Below are positions 12,107 to 25,600 of a stretch of 64,000 nucleotides of DNA, piece by piece. The translations under genes and the position numbers were made by a program. This stretch comes from Nematostella vectensis. Lineage: Eukaryota; Cnidaria; Anthozoa; Actiniaria; Edwardsiidae. How positions within the stretch are numbered: position 1 is the first letter of the stretch; each line of letters starts with the position of its first letter. Where the stretch lies: contig NC_064048.1 of the NCBI RefSeq assembly GCF_932526225.1, forward strand, positions 5,066,627 to 5,130,626, read 5' to 3'. The notes under the pieces are model-generated. The model made no database searches, was not told the DNA's origin, and saw only the letters and a program-made list of their open reading frames with translations.

Positions 12107-12757
12107 CCGGTAGAAGAGATGAAAAATGTGTCAGGTTCATTCAGAATATTAAGCCATTTATAGCCTGAGAAAAGAAGACAAGAAAGAGTAAAGGACACTC
12201 ATTACAATCTGAGGAGATCGGCAGGTGATTCGGAAATTTTTTTCCCGGTGGGGGGGGGGGGGGGGGGGGGGGGACTCTCCAAAAAAGTAGACGGGGATGA
12301 TCGGGAAAGGAAAATCGGGAAATTGCGAAAGCAAGATTCAAGGTAATATTTAACACTGAATCAGTAATTCATTTAACCAGGAAAACCACCAACGAGCAGT
12401 CGGGTGATAGACAGGCGGTAGACATACCATTAAACAAAAAAGCTATTATGTTTGCTAAATAATTTTAGAGCCTTCGAATTTCTGAGTAAAATGCAGGGCT
12501 TCACATACCGAATGGAATATACCCTCCTCACTGAAATCTTCGCGACACCATCGAGCGATATACCACTAGTGGACGTTAAAGCGATAAGAATAGCCATCTC
12601 CCCACTCTCAATACTCGGAAATCAACATGTGAAAACACTATTTTTTGTAGCACTCGGATTAATAACCTCAAAAATATCAAGTGTTTAATAAAGACGGCCA
12701 AGCACTCCGCCGTACGCCACTACACTAAACCCACGCCACGTTAAGTATGTACTTCCA

Positions 12758-13042
12758 TTGGGTAACTTTAAGCGACTTGAGCAACTAGGATATTTTCAAT
12801 CAAATGCTGTTAATAAAGTATGGGACTTTATTTATAGGTGGTTATTTCTTGTTTGTAAACCCGTTCTATTTTCAAATGCAACCTACAACAAAGACGTGGA
12901 TGAGTACGCTTCTGTGGGTTATTTGCTAATCTACCACACTACCTCGCAAACTCTCTTGAGGATATTCAAAAAACGTGCATTGAGAATTATTTATCCGCAC
13001 ATTTCCTATGAAGCTGCTTTAGAAGCAATCTCGATACACTAG
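12758..13042 (+). pseudogene. LINE reverse-transcriptase C-terminal remnant, unit 2
   Basis: Near-identical partner of 11,822-12,106 in the tandem duplication. It keeps SYEAALEAIS, closer to the usual form than unit 1. It is equally truncated. Confidence 0.6.
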
Positions 13043-13170
13043 CCGGTAGAAGAGATGAAAAATGTGTCAGGTTCATTCAGAACATTAAGCCATTAATCGC
13101 CTGATAAATGGCGCTAGAGTAAAGAGGGGCACTCGTTACAATCTGAGGAGATCGGCAGGTTACATTCGAA

Positions 13171-15705
13171 AATTTTCATATTCGGTGACATAATGGCATT
13201 CGGGGGTGATCGTCACATCTTTTAGGGAATAAAATTTCAAAAGACAAGATTGCTCTAGTTTAGTAGCCTAGGCCTAATTCCTAGGTTAATAGTTTATTCT
13301 TTCTTTGCTAATGCTCTTAATCATTGCACTAGTGCATTATAAAGAGTGTTTTGATTCGAAAAATCGCGTTAGTTTTGCACTAAACCTTTGTTCTTGGTGG
13401 GTGACCTCTGTTTCACTTGCACTGCCATCTACAGCCTTGGAACAATCGTCTCCGCATGCGCAGCATCAAGGTTCCCTCATATTTGTTCGCCGCCTCTTAC
13501 ACTTTTCCCTACACTTAGCTACCTTCGACAGCAGGGGAACGCAACAGAACGGGAGACAGAACAACCTGTACAGTGCCATGATATGGTCATGAATAATGCC
13601 AACACCCATTGGGGCGATTGATAATGCTATAATTATAAAGATAAACTTCGTGTGTGCTTCACCATTCAATCGAAATCAAGACATTGATTATATTCTCTCC
13701 CCCGTTTGAGAAATCTAAGTTGCCTGTTTATCGTTGCTCATAATAACGTCTAAACAATTCGTAGATATGGAAACCGCTAGCATTTTTGCGCTGTTTCCAA
13801 TGTACCATGCAGCACCCATGCCCAGATCACTCTAGTCTTCTTCTTTTCCTCAGCAATCTAATAGCGTGAATTTTCGTTCAAGCACTATCTTCATCAACAA
13901 ACGCCCATCAATGATAAATGCTAAGAATTCATATAAAATTCATCCCCATCGCGGTTTAATATATAGCCATTAGAAACGTTGCGGCACTCGCTACCATTAA
14001 ACTTAGCTGAAAACCAAACCATAATTATTTAAACGACCCATCAAATTTCCTTGAAAACTATTCACACTTTTTTTTTCATACTTGGAATGGTAAATTAAAG
14101 CCATACACTCGCTTATATGAAATGTTGTTTCATGTAAAAATAGTAAAAGATTCGGGAAACAACGTCGGAATCATTTAGACATAACAATTGGATGACGGGT
14201 GCTTAATGATCTGTGGTCGGTTCCTAGAAGGCCAGATAACAGTTATCTGTAGTTAAATGCTTTTCTTACTGATAAATCCTGAACAAATCCTATACAACAG
14301 ATAACTTTTGTCCGTGGATAACCTTATCCAGCCCTTCATCAGGAGCCGGCCCCTGATGTCCGGCTCTGGCAATGGTGTTTAGATTTGTAGGTACTGATCA
14401 TTTTTCCCGGGAGCCTGATTGATTTGTATAATCGTACCTATGGTTAGTAATTTATCGTCTATTTCTCTAAGAAAATCGCTCTATGGAATATTGAACCGCA
14501 GAAACAAAGTGCTAGCGTAACTCGAGATAAAACCGTCGCAAACTCGCACAGACTCCCTTAAAGATAATGATGACATAAAAAATAGAAATTCTCAATTTCA
14601 AAAATTATCATAACTCAGTACAATACTCATTGATAAAGTAATGAAATGCCTTGATCACATGCTGCCACCATGTTTATTTTAAGTTAAAACCTCTCTCAAC
14701 TTCTTTTTTGAATAAAATAAACATAAGAAAAAAATGTACCACTTTAATTGAAAGTACTGCTTATTTTTTCAACGGCTAAGAAGGAGTTAATAGATAAGCT
14801 GTCAGTCGAGTCAACCTTTTTAACGCAGAGTACAAAGCTTTTTGACGACAAACATTAATAAAGATGGCAGTAAACTTTTGGTTCAAAGACAGCTTTTTAT
14901 TTGTTAATATCGCACAGACTCGCACAGAATTGCCGATTACGGTTACTACTTTAATGTCAGTACACTACATTAAATCTTAAAAGGTTTGCTTAAAAACAAA
15001 GCAAAATAATAAGGTAGATTTTAGTGAGATTTCTTTCGAAAATCCAGTTATCCAAACCTGATCATTTCAGCGACCTCTGCTGAATTTTTGTTTCGGAATA
15101 AAGGGCACTCCTCGCCGCAAGCTTCGTCTAACCCGTTCGGTAAGGCATTATTTCTCCCAGAGCTCTTACGACAGCATGGAACACAGCAGAGCGGGCGGAA
15201 AATTATCCCCAAAACTCGCAGTGCCATTGTGCGCGGATATCAAACATTCAGTATTATGCATACTGCTAAACCTAAGTCAGATTTGACGGAAAAAGATTAT
15301 AAGTAGTGTTAAGCCTTATAGCTGATATTATCCTTGCCCAACAGATGAGAAATGTAAGATGGGAAATGTTAGAATTAACTGAGGAAAATTCGGAGAATTT
15401 TGCGATTTCAAGTATAGGAATTCATATCGACAAACTTGCCTTCCGTCGATTAAACCTCTTAATCTTTTTTTATTTTTTTGTTTAACTGACCTCTTTATTG
15501 CTCATAGTTCAGATGGCTTCCTTCTGTATGCAAATCGTTTTGACCAACCCGGGATCACAAATCACAAAATGTAATGATTTGATTGGCAGATGCCGAAGAG
15601 TTATTTAGCAGTTTGATCTCGTTATCAAGATTAAAAAAAAAAAAAGCTAAAAAAATTATGGTAAATCGCGTATCAAAAGGGTTAGAGGCATGCAAACGTT
15701 AAAAA
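13171..15705. other. non-coding stretch with one end of a spaced direct repeat
   Basis: No gene is supported. 14,056-14,202 is a diverged direct repeat of 15,706-15,854 (shared core TTGGAATGGTAAATTAAAGC, ending GATGACGGGTG), 1.65 kb apart. A possible foldback with CGGTTCCTAGAAGG ends lies at 14,217-14,353. Overlapping short frames at 13,305-13,669 lack recognisable domains. Confidence 0.45.
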
Positions 15706-15854
15706 ACTATTCACACTTTTTTTTTCATCCTTGGAATGGTAAATTAAAGCCATACACTCTCGCTTATGTGAAATGTGGTTTCATGTAACAGTAATAAAAG
15801 ATTTGGAAAACAGCGTCACAATCATTTAAGACAATAACAATGGGATGACGGGTG
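15706..15854. repeat. direct repeat of 14,056-14,202
   Basis: About 147-149 bp, similar along its length to 14,056-14,202. The minisatellite begins directly at its right edge. It could be a solo remnant of a dispersed element; no ends were resolved. Confidence 0.7.
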
Positions 15855-17620
15855 AAATACGCCCCTCTATCAGTACAGACCCATGGAGAAATACACTCCT
15901 CGATCAGTAGAGACACATGGAGAAATACACCTCTCTATCAGTACAGACCCATGAAAAAATACACCCCTCGATCAGTACATACCCATGAAGAAATACACCC
16001 CTCTATCGGTACAGACCCATGGAGAAATACACCCCTCTATCAGTACAGACCCATGAAGAAACACACCCCTCTATCAGTACAGACCCATGAAAAAATACAC
16101 CCCTCGGTCAGTACATACCCATGGAGAAATACACCCCTCTATCGGTAAAGACCCATGGAGAAATACACCCCTCTATCAGTACAGACCCATGGAGAAACAC
16201 ACCCCTCTATCAGTATAGACATATGGAGAAACACACCCCTCTATCAGTACAAACCCATGGAGAAATACACCCCTCTATCAGTACAGACCCATGAAGAAAC
16301 ACACCCCTCTATCAGTACAGACCCATGAAGAAACTCACCCCTCTATCAGTACAGACCCATGGAGAAATACACCCCTCTATCAGTATAGACACATGGAGAA
16401 ACACACCCCTCTATCAGTACAGACCCATGGAGAAATACACCCCTCTATCAGTACAGACCCATGAAGAAACACACCCCTCTATCGGTACAGACCATGGAGA
16501 AATAAACCCCTCTATCGGTACAGACCCATGGAGAAATACACCCCTCGATCAGTACAGACCCATGGAGAAATACACCCATCTATCAGTACAGACCCATGAA
16601 GAAATACACCCCTCTATCAGTACAGACCCATAAAGAAACACACCCCTCTATCAGTACAGACCCATGAAGAAATACACCCCTCTATCAGTACAGACCCATG
16701 GAGAAATACACCACCCCTCTATCAGTACAGAGCCATGGAGAAATACACCCCTCGATCAGTACAGACCCATGGAGAAATACACCCCTCTATCAGTACAGAC
16801 CCATGAAGAAATACACCCCTCTATCAGTACAGACCCATGAAGAAATACACCCCTCTATCAGTACAGACCCATAAAGAAACACACCCCTCTATCAGTACAG
16901 ACCCATGAAGAAATACACCCCTCTATCAGTACAGACCCATAAAGAAATACACCCCTCTATCAGTACAGACCCATGAAGAAATACACCCCTCTATCAGTAC
17001 AGACCCATGAAGAAATACACCCCTCTATCAGTACAGACCCATGAAGAAACACACCCCTCTATCAGTACAGACCATGAAGAAATACACCCCTCTATCGGTA
17101 CAGACCCATGGAGAAATACACCCCTCTATCAGTACAGACCCATGAAGAAACACACCCCTCTATCAGTACAGACCCATGAAGAAATACACCCCTCTATCAG
17201 TACAGACCCATAAAGAAACACACCCCTCTATCAGTACAGACCCATGAAGAAATACACCCCTCTATCAGTACAGACCCATGAAGAAATACACCCCTCTATC
17301 AGTACAGACCCATGAAGAAACACACCCCTCTATCAGTACAGACCCATGAAGAAATACACCCCTCTATCAGTACAGACCCATAAAGAAACACACCCCTCTA
17401 TCAGTACAGACCCATGAAGAAATACACCCCTCTATCAGTACAGACCCATGAAGAAATACACCCCTCTATCAGTACACACCCATGGAGAAATACACCCCTC
17501 TATCAGTACAGACCCATGGAGAAATACACCCCTCTACCAGTACAGACCCATGAAGAAACACACCCCTCTATCAGTACAGACCCATGAAGAAACACACCCC
17601 TCTATCAGTACAGACTCATG
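15855..17620. repeat. 34-bp minisatellite, about 52 copies
   Basis: The monomer is ATACACCCCTCTATCAGTAC followed by AGACCCATGAAGAA, 34 bp. Variants alternate ATGAAGAA / ATGGAGAA / ATAAAGAA and ATCAG / ATCGG. Because 34 is not a multiple of three, open frames cycle through three reading phases and are artefacts. A few monomers lost or gained bases (for example about 16,494 and 16,710). Multi-monomer blocks recur in the 16.6-17.5 kb part, which suggests higher-order duplication. Confidence 0.95.
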
Positions 17621-19231
17621 AAGAATTGTTGGAATTCTTAATCGACAGCTAGTAAGATTTTATTCGATTAAAATCCATGCATAATTTTGTTTTCAGTTTG
17701 ATCAACTCCCAATAAATGACATCACACAAAGGCAAAATCAATATGATCAACTTTTGGGTTTGAATCTTCGTTGACAATTTTTTTAGAAGTAGATCTATTT
17801 TTAAGAGGTTATTCCTTTTTGTATTCAATATAGCCGACCATCCACCTGCCCTCTGAATAAATAACATTTACTTCAAGATTTCCCAGGATAAATCTAATTA
17901 ACTTAGTAATAAAGTAAAAATAATGCAGAAAATCTGATTCGTTCTTCTAAACACTTCAGGCTGTGGTTTCTCCCCAAGGTGCCTCTCTATTAACAATTAA
18001 ACTTACAAAAACGATAATGAGCTCCGTATCTTAAAGGATTATAATAGCTGAAAAGCGAATAAGACGTCCTTCCCAACCTTTCTTTCACCTCTAGCAATAA
18101 CGCGCTGAAATGGTATTTGGTATTCTTGTTTTCTTTTTCTTGTGGTTATAAACGGTGTATAACAATGTCGGGCTATTTCTACTTCAAGATTCGTCAGGTA
18201 ACCACATATCTTTTAGCGTTACTTTTGGGGGAATAGGTACCGAATAGTAACCTACGGTTCTTTCATTCGACTCACCCAGGAAGGACACCTTTCACTTTCG
18301 CTTTGGTCGTTTTCCAGACTTTCTTGGCGTTCGGCATTTGAGTCTTATCGTTTTGCACACCTCTTTATGAAAGATATAAACCAAGTTCTGTTATTGCGCG
18401 ATCCCCTCGGAGTTTTCTAATTTAGTTTACATCAAATTCAAGTTTGCTTAGTTTTGATTTGACAAGAAAACAACACATTTGGGGGATTTTAATTTATCCA
18501 ACCTGCAATTGGAAGAAAGACAATGTGACAATACTTATTCAAAAAGAAATAACCTAGCAAGAATACCGCTCGTAATTAGCCCTAGAAATCCAACAGATTA
18601 TTTCGCAACTACTTAGAATAGGTACTCCCTAAATAGACTGCTCTATATTCTATTCCATCAATAACAAACGGAGTAATAAAAATTAAAAGGGTTTACGAAT
18701 TTATGCCTGAAGGCAAAGGATTTCGTGTGGAATTTTTCTGATTAACGTCGTTCATAATTAATGTGGCTGCAGTTGCATATATTTGTGCGGTTATTCGTTC
18801 AAACGTCAGTAAGAACGTAGCAAAGGAAGAATCCAAGACGAAAATGATTGACATCAACGTGACGTCATATTCATGACTTGCTTATCGCGTTGGTGCGCGA
18901 AGGACTGTGGGAATGATAATTTTAACTGGTTCATCATCACATCAGTTTTACACTGCAATTTAGATTTTTTTCTCTTTCATTAAATCGCCCATCTTTTCCT
19001 TCCTTTCATTTATTCCGTTTCTTATTATAATTATTAAGAAAACATTTGGTTTACATTGTTAACGTATGTGTTATATCACTAACGACTTTTCGAGGTCTCA
19101 GAGTATTTCTCTCTCGATCTACTTTCTCCTATTGACCAATAGTCACGGCTTCCTTCTATGTGCAGCATACTAAATAAAAATCTAACCAAACATGTTAATC
19201 ACAAACATTCACATGGGCCATAGAGGTAACT
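17621..19231. other. non-coding stretch
   Basis: AT-rich, with no supported gene. A small minus-strand frame (17,649-17,867) has no recognisable domain. Confidence 0.4.
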
Positions 19232-19633
19232 AGTAAGACTAGTAAGTCTCCGAAACAATAACAAACCACAGCTAATCTGAACACTTTTTCCCTTATTTTC
19301 TGTTTTCTTACCAGTTCTGCTTTTCTGCCCATATATTTGATCTGAATTTCGCTTAATGTGTTATTATTATCTTCTTATATCCCTATCATTTTCCTATTTC
19401 TTTTCTTTGTTCTATTTCAGCCTTTAAATGATACACCCCTTTACTTAAAACACTTCTAAATTAGAAGGAGTAGTAAATGAAAAAGTAAACAAAGGGAAAA
19501 ATAAAACAAATCGTCAATAGGGTTTCCTGTGGTGTACCTCGCGCGCGCTTTTCAAACCTCTACGTAAATACGTACATTATGACGTAAATCTTACCATAGG
19601 TTGCGGAATCCTTTCTGTTAGGAAGTGTTTTCA

Positions 19634-20743
19634 ATGCTATTCGATTTACAAATTCTTTGGACGATTATCACTATGTGCGGTTCGTTACTTTCAAAGTGTC
19701 TTTCGACAAATAACAAGGTTGCTCCTCTCGGCGTCAGTGATGTTGACGCTGAGTTGCTGAAAACGGCGCGAAGTTTGATCTCCGCTCAACGCGCAGGCGC
19801 CAAGAGCGAGGTAAAGCCAGAGATGAGCGCGTTTGTGTCCAAGTGCAATGCGGCAGCCTATGATCTCATTCTCGACGGCAAACAGACGGCAGACGGAGGA
19901 CACGCCAAAGTCCCGAGAAGACTTGCTAGGATTGAGTCGGCGCCTACACTTACCATGGAAATGCTACTCGAAAAACAAACGCAAGTAGAGAATAACCGGT
20001 AGGATATGTCCCTCATTAGAGCACAAGAGAATATTATTTAAAGTGGCTAATCTATTTTCAAATAATTTATTATCAGGATAAGGCAGCTTGAAAAGAAAAA
20101 GAAGAAAGCCTCCGCAAGGTCTAGATCTTCTGATGCCAGTGACAGACGTGCTTCCAGATCCCACAAGCTGCGGGAGGCGCTAGAGATGGCCGACAAGCTC
20201 GCTAAGGAAAAGAGCGCTAGAGCCGCCGAGAACAGGGATAAGCACTTAGCGGACGTCAAGAGCAAGGCTAGTCGCCTGGCGGGGAGCTCCCAGCAACAGG
20301 TTGTGGAGAGTGAGGCGTGCGCTAAGGCGGAGTTGCGGCAGCGAGAAATTGAGAGGAAGGGTAAGATGGTGGAGATGAACAAGGACAAGGCAGCGAAGGA
20401 GGCGCGCGAAAAGCTCAGGCTGCGACGTGAGCGCGAACAGTTTGTGAAGGTAAGCGTAAATTGCCAAGAAACTTGCCAACAAGAAATATCGTCATTTTTC
20501 CCGGCGCTTTTAATGTTTTCTGCACTCTGATCAATCCCGCTTCTTGGCATTTATTACTTACTATTATTATCAACTCTCCCGTTCCAGGACCGCGCCAATG
20601 CTCTAAAGGACGCCGACATGTACGATGGTTTGCGTATTCTCGAGGGACTGGAGACGAGTGAGGACTACTGCGTCTCAGAGGATGACGAGTGGGAGACTGA
20701 GCCCCAGAAGGATGACGGGAACGATGAAGAATTTTGGGGTTAA
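19634..20743 (+). CDS. three-exon coiled-coil protein gene, copy A
   Basis: Exons 19,634-19,998, 20,077-20,449 and 20,588-20,743 join in phase with GT-AG introns (donors GTAGGA and GTAAGC; acceptors TTATCAG and TTCCAG). The product is about 297 residues. The first 25 are hydrophobic (possible signal anchor), followed by a helical segment (VDAELLKTARSL). Exon 2 encodes a highly charged Lys/Glu/Arg/Ala coiled coil. Exon 3 encodes an acidic tail ending EEFWG. No known family is recognised. An upstream exon or another start is possible, since the frame is open a little 5' of the ATG. A near-identical paralogue lies at 34,717-35,826. Both copies keep every splice site and frame, so both may be functional. 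Confidence 0.75.
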
Positions 20744-21640
20744 CCTCTGATTCACGTGACCATCAGTATCATAGACATCAAAACGCCGAGCACATCATCT
20801 GCTGAAATGATGCATTGTTTTTTTTTTATCTATCAAAATATCATAATTATTAATTTCTTTATAACAACAATCTACACATGTCAACATTTACACAAATTAT
20901 ACAGGCCTTCATCCGAGTATAGCCATTATTAGATTTAGCTACAAATAATGTGTCAATAATATTGGTGTTTTATATTGAGAACGATAAAAGAATGTGTAAC
21001 CGTTCACTTTGCTCCGTATTTAATTAACAATGTAGTAGGCCCAGTGTCAAATAAAATTTTGTCTTTATTGCCAATTAGATACCGGTGCTATTTCTTGGGC
21101 CGAATAAATGTAGAAAAAAAACGAGCGCACTGCTTCTTTGGAACCTATTTTTTATTAAATAATGATGAAATCATTATTTTGCCGATGGAAGTCAAACGCG
21201 TCATCATTTCTCGATAGATAAAATGTTATAGACGATAGAGAATAAGCATGATGAGACAATGCGAAAAGCAGTTGTTCGGTTCACTTATTAACGCAAGTAG
21301 CTAATCAGTCCCATTTAAAAACTGAAAAACGATAAGGCGTTCCTAAATACAAACAATATATAAATAGTTACTCACAAGCTTTGATAAGCGTGGTAATTTT
21401 TATTGAGAAATGAGACCGACAGGGTTTTCCTCGTGTACTCATATTTACATCCCAGCCTTCTTAAGTTACTGTTACCCACCTTTGATTATCCTCGCTTTAC
21501 TTCATATTTTTATTCATATTATCATTTCTTTCATTAACAGCTCGCTCTTGCAAAAAGCTCAAGAAGGCAAACCCAAACCCGAGTCCGGTAACTACAACAT
21601 AAGAACGCTATAAGAACACCAAACGATGTGCAGAAAAAAA
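20744..21640. other. 3' flank of the coiled-coil gene, copy A
   Basis: AT-rich and conserved in copy B. Short frames (20,975-21,217 and 21,410-21,613) are AT-driven and lack domains. An AATAAA-like signal occurs at about 21,051, but transcript ends cannot be set. Confidence 0.4.
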
Positions 21641-22040
21641 TTAAAAAAAAAAAATTGGACTCACTTGCAACATGGGCAACCTACCACGAGCTTCTATTTC
21701 AGCCAAGCAAATGCGAAAACCTGCGAGTGACGAGAAAGAGACAGAGTTTGGATAGATAATATGTTCTCTGCGGTGCCACTCTGATGGTAACAAATGGTAA
21801 TGGTAACATCTGTCCCTTACCTTGGTGTCCAAGTGTCACAGGTGTCACCTTAACTGGGGAGAACATATCAAGAACATCATCTTCAAAAAATAAGATGCTC
21901 GGTTTTCTCCGGCGTTGAATTTGGATCTAGAATTTGCGTTCTGGCACATAGGGCCTCTGTTGTCAATAAAAGCCGTGTTTCCAGCTGCACTCGCCTGGGC
22001 TTGAGTAGCCAAGAACTTCTTTTCATAAAAGTTATCTAAA
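21641..22040 (+). pseudogene. LINE reverse-transcriptase remnant, copy A
   Basis: In broken frames the plus strand reads SLATWATYHELLFQPSKCEN and, further on, NKMLGFLRR. This is the typical order of a region in non-LTR reverse transcriptases (LATWA..., PSKC, then KMLGFLRR). There are stops and frame changes (for example in the segment after QSLDR). Copy B at 36,714-37,090 keeps a longer frame. Confidence 0.6.
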
Positions 22041-22115
22041 AAAGAAAAGAAGAGAAATGCGACACTTCACCTCAATCTCCCCCCCCCCCCCCCCCTATTC
22101 TCACTAGAGTTATCC

Positions 22116-22497
22116 GACATGACGGAAAAACATGACGTGACGCTTCAAATAAGCCCATTTTACATCGAATAAGGCGGATAATTTCTCGGAGTACTTAGTA
22201 ACTTATAGCAAACAAAATACCAAGTGCGACTTTTTTAAAATTGATGCGACTTTTTGTAAAGTGTCATTGAAATTTGAGCTTTTCGTCCCTGAACTGATAC
22301 ACAGGGCAATGATGATCAAGGAAAATTATCTTAAAAACCAGATTATCTTAAAAATCTGGTTATGTGCACTTCGGCCTCACGTTATTTGTGTTTTGAAAAT
22401 CAGTCCGTAATACAAGGAACCTATAGCCATTGTAGGAAATTGTGTCTTCTTTCTCTATCTGGAATTGCGCGTTTTCCAGGTTTTTCCGTCATGTCGA
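22116..22497. mobile_element. hAT-like MITE, copy 1
   Basis: The ends are GACATGACGGAAAAAC and its inverse GTTTTTCCGTCATGTC. Both sides carry GAGTTATCC, of which 8 bp is the expected hAT duplication. Homologous copies at 37,172-37,549 and 47,104-47,471. No coding capacity. Confidence 0.8.
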
Positions 22498-22642
22498 GTT
22501 ATCCAATAAGATAGTCCCTAGGGATGTGGATACCCATGTACCTGGGACATATAATGATAATGTCCTGACTCATTCTAGGTCAGTTTGCCGAGACAGTGGG
22601 AGAAAGGAGCCCCACCCACCTCCCCTGGTGACGGTGCACACA

Positions 22643-25600
22643 CTCTAGCATACCCTCATCGCTACCCTGTTGCCACAGCCAGGAGCGGGTTCTTCCCATA
22701 ACTTAGTATACCCGTGGCATGACAATAGGGAGTGGTGAGGATATGTAACTACCCTCATCGCTACCCCTTTGCCATAGCCAGGAGCGGGTGCTTCCCATAA
22801 CTTAGTATACCCGTGGCATGACAATAGGGAGTGGTGAGGATATGTAACTACCCTCATCGCTACCCTGTTGCCACAGCCAGGAGCGGGTGCTTCCCATAAC
22901 TTAGTTTACCCGTGGCATGACAATAGGGAGTGGTGAGGATATGTAACTACCCTCATCGCTACCCTTTTGCCATAGCCAGGAGCGGGTGCTTCCCATAACT
23001 TAGTATACCCGTGGCATGACAATAGGGAGTGGTGAGGATATGTAACTACCCTCATCGCTACCCTGTTGCCACAGCCAGGAGCGGGTGCTTCCCATAACTT
23101 AGTTTACCCGTGGCATGACAATAGGGAGTGGTGAGGATATGTAACTACCCTCATCGCTACCCTTTTGCCATAGCCAGGAGCGGGTGCTTCCCATAACTTA
23201 GTATACCCGTGGCATGACAATAGGGAGTGGTGAGGATATGTAACTACCCTCATCGCTACCCCTTTGCCATAGCCAGGAGCGGTTGCTTCCCATTACTTAG
23301 TTTACCCGTGGCATGACAATAGAGAGTGGTGAGGATATGTAACTACCCTCATCGCTACCCTTTTGCCATAGCCAGGAGCGGGTTCTTCCCATAACTTAGT
23401 ATACCCGTTGCATGACAATAGGGAGTGGTGAGGATATGTAACTACCCTCGTCGCTACCCCTTTGCCATAGCCAGGAGCGGGTGCTTCCCATAACTTAGTT
23501 TACCCGTGGCATGACAATAGGGAGTGGTGAGGATATGTAACTACCCTCATCGCTACCCTTTTGCCATAGCCAGGAGCGGGTGCTTCCCATAACTTAGTTT
23601 ACCCGTGGCATGACAATAGGGAGTGGTGAGGATATGTAACTACCCTCATCGCTACCCTTTTGCCACAGCCAGGAGCGGGTGCTTCCCATAACTTAGTTTA
23701 CCCGTGGCATGACAATAGGGAGTGGTGAGGATATGTAACTATCCTCATCGCTACCCTTTGCCATAGCCAGGAGCGGGTGCTTCCCATAACTTAGTATACC
23801 CGTGGCATGACAATAGGGACTGGTGAGGATATGTAACTACCCTCATCGCTACCCTTTTGCCACAGCCAGGAGCGGATGCTTCCCATAACTTAGTTTACAA
23901 GTGGCATGACAATAGGGAGTGGTGAGGATATGTAACTACCCTCATCGCTACCCTTTGCCATAGCCAGGAGCGGGTGCTTCCCATAACTTAGTATACCCGT
24001 GGCATGACAATAGGGAGTGGTGAGGATATGTAACTACCCTCATCGCTACCCTTTTGCCACAGCCGGGAGCGGGTGCTTCCCATAACTTAGTATACCCGTG
24101 GCATGACAATAGGGAGTGGTGAGGATATGTATCTACCCTCATCGCTACCCTTTTGCCACAGCCAGGAGCGGGTGCTTCCCATAACTTAGTTTACCCGTGG
24201 CATGACAATAGGGAGTGGTGAGGATATGTATCTACCCTCATCGCTACCCTTTTGCCACAGCCAAGAGCGGGTGCTTCCCATAACTTAGTTTACCCGTGGC
24301 ATGACAATAGGGAGTGGTGAGGATATGTAACTACCCTCATCGCTACCCTTTTGCCATAGCCAGGAGCGGGTGCTTCCCATAACTTAGTATACCCGTGGCA
24401 TGACAATAGGGAGTGGTGAGGATATGTAACTACCCTCATCGCTACCCCTTTGCCATAGCCAGAAGCCGATGCTTCCCATAACTTAGTTTACCCGTGGCAT
24501 GACAATAGGGAGTGGTGAGGATATGTAACTACCCTCATCGCTACCCTTTTGCTATAGCCAGGAGCGGGTGCTTCCCATAACTTAGTTTACCCGTGGCATG
24601 ACAATAGGGAGTGGTGAGGATATGTAACTACCCTCATCGCTACCCTTTTGCCATAGCCAGGAGCGGGTGCTTCCCATAACTTAGTATACTCGTGGCATAA
24701 CAATAGGGAGTGGTGAGGATATGTAACTACCCTCGTCGCTACCCCTTTGCCATAGCCAGGAGCGGGTTCTTCCCATAACTTAGTATACCCGTGGCATGGC
24801 AATAGGGAGTGGTGAGGATATGTAACTACCCTCATCGCTACCCTTTTGCCATAGCCAGGAGCGGGTGCTTCCCATAACTTAGTATACCCGTGGCATGACA
24901 ATAGCGAGTGGTGAGGATATGTAACTACCCTCATCGCTACCCTTTTGCCATAGCCAGGAGCGGGTTCTTCCCATAACTTAGTATACCCATGGCATGACAA
25001 TAGGGAGTGGGGAAGGTATGTAACTACCCTCATCGCTACCCTTTTGCCACAGCCAGGAGCGGGTGCTTCGCATAACTTAGCATACCCGTGGCATGACAAT
25101 AGGGAGTGGGGAAGGTATGTAACTACCCTCATCGCTACCCTTTTGCCATAGCCAGGAGCGGGTGCTTCCCATAACTTAGTATACCCGTGGCATGACAATA
25201 GGGAGTGGTGAGGATATGTAACTACCCTCATCGCTACCCTTTTGCCATAGCCAGAAGCGGGTGCTTCCCATAACTTAGTTTACACGTGGCATGACAATAG
25301 GGAGTGGTGAGGATATGTAACTACCCTCATCGCTACCCTTTGCCATAGCCAGGAGCGGGTGCTTCCCATAACTTAGTATACCCGTGGCATGACAATAGGG
25401 AGTGGTGAGGATATGTAACTACCCTCATCGCTACCCTTTTGCCACAGCCAGGAGCGGATGCTTCCCATAACTTAGTTTACCCGTGGCATGACAATAGGGA
25501 GTGGTGAGGATATGTAACTACCCTCATCGCTACCCTTTGCCATAGCCAGGAGCGGGTGCTTCCCATAACTTAGTATACCCGTGGCATGACAATAGGGAGT

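Larger units (their letters stand above)
11391..13170. repeat. tandem duplication of a ~0.85-kb segment
   Basis: Unit 1 (about 11,391-12,245) and unit 2 (about 12,312-13,170) align along most of their length. Both begin near GCAAGATTCAAGGTAATATT and end near GAGGAGATCGGCAGGT. They differ by scattered substitutions and small indels. A 26-bp G tract (about 12,249-12,273) lies at the junction. Each unit contains the same reverse-transcriptase remnant. Confidence 0.85.

Noticed and set aside
14056-15854. Possible LTR pair flanking a 1.5-kb retroelement
   Set aside because: The two about 148-bp direct repeats lack TG...CA ends, a primer-binding site and any retroelement coding sequence between them.
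15852-17213. Repetitive open frames with the peptide TPLSVQTHEE and similar
   Set aside because: They follow from the 34-bp minisatellite, which shifts reading phase every unit and has indels. No start or splice context.
20047-20550. Ser/Leu-rich minus-strand frame opposite the coiled-coil gene (also 35,121-35,633)
   Set aside because: Shadow of the Lys/Glu-rich exon 2. The plus-strand splice sites and phase support the other strand.
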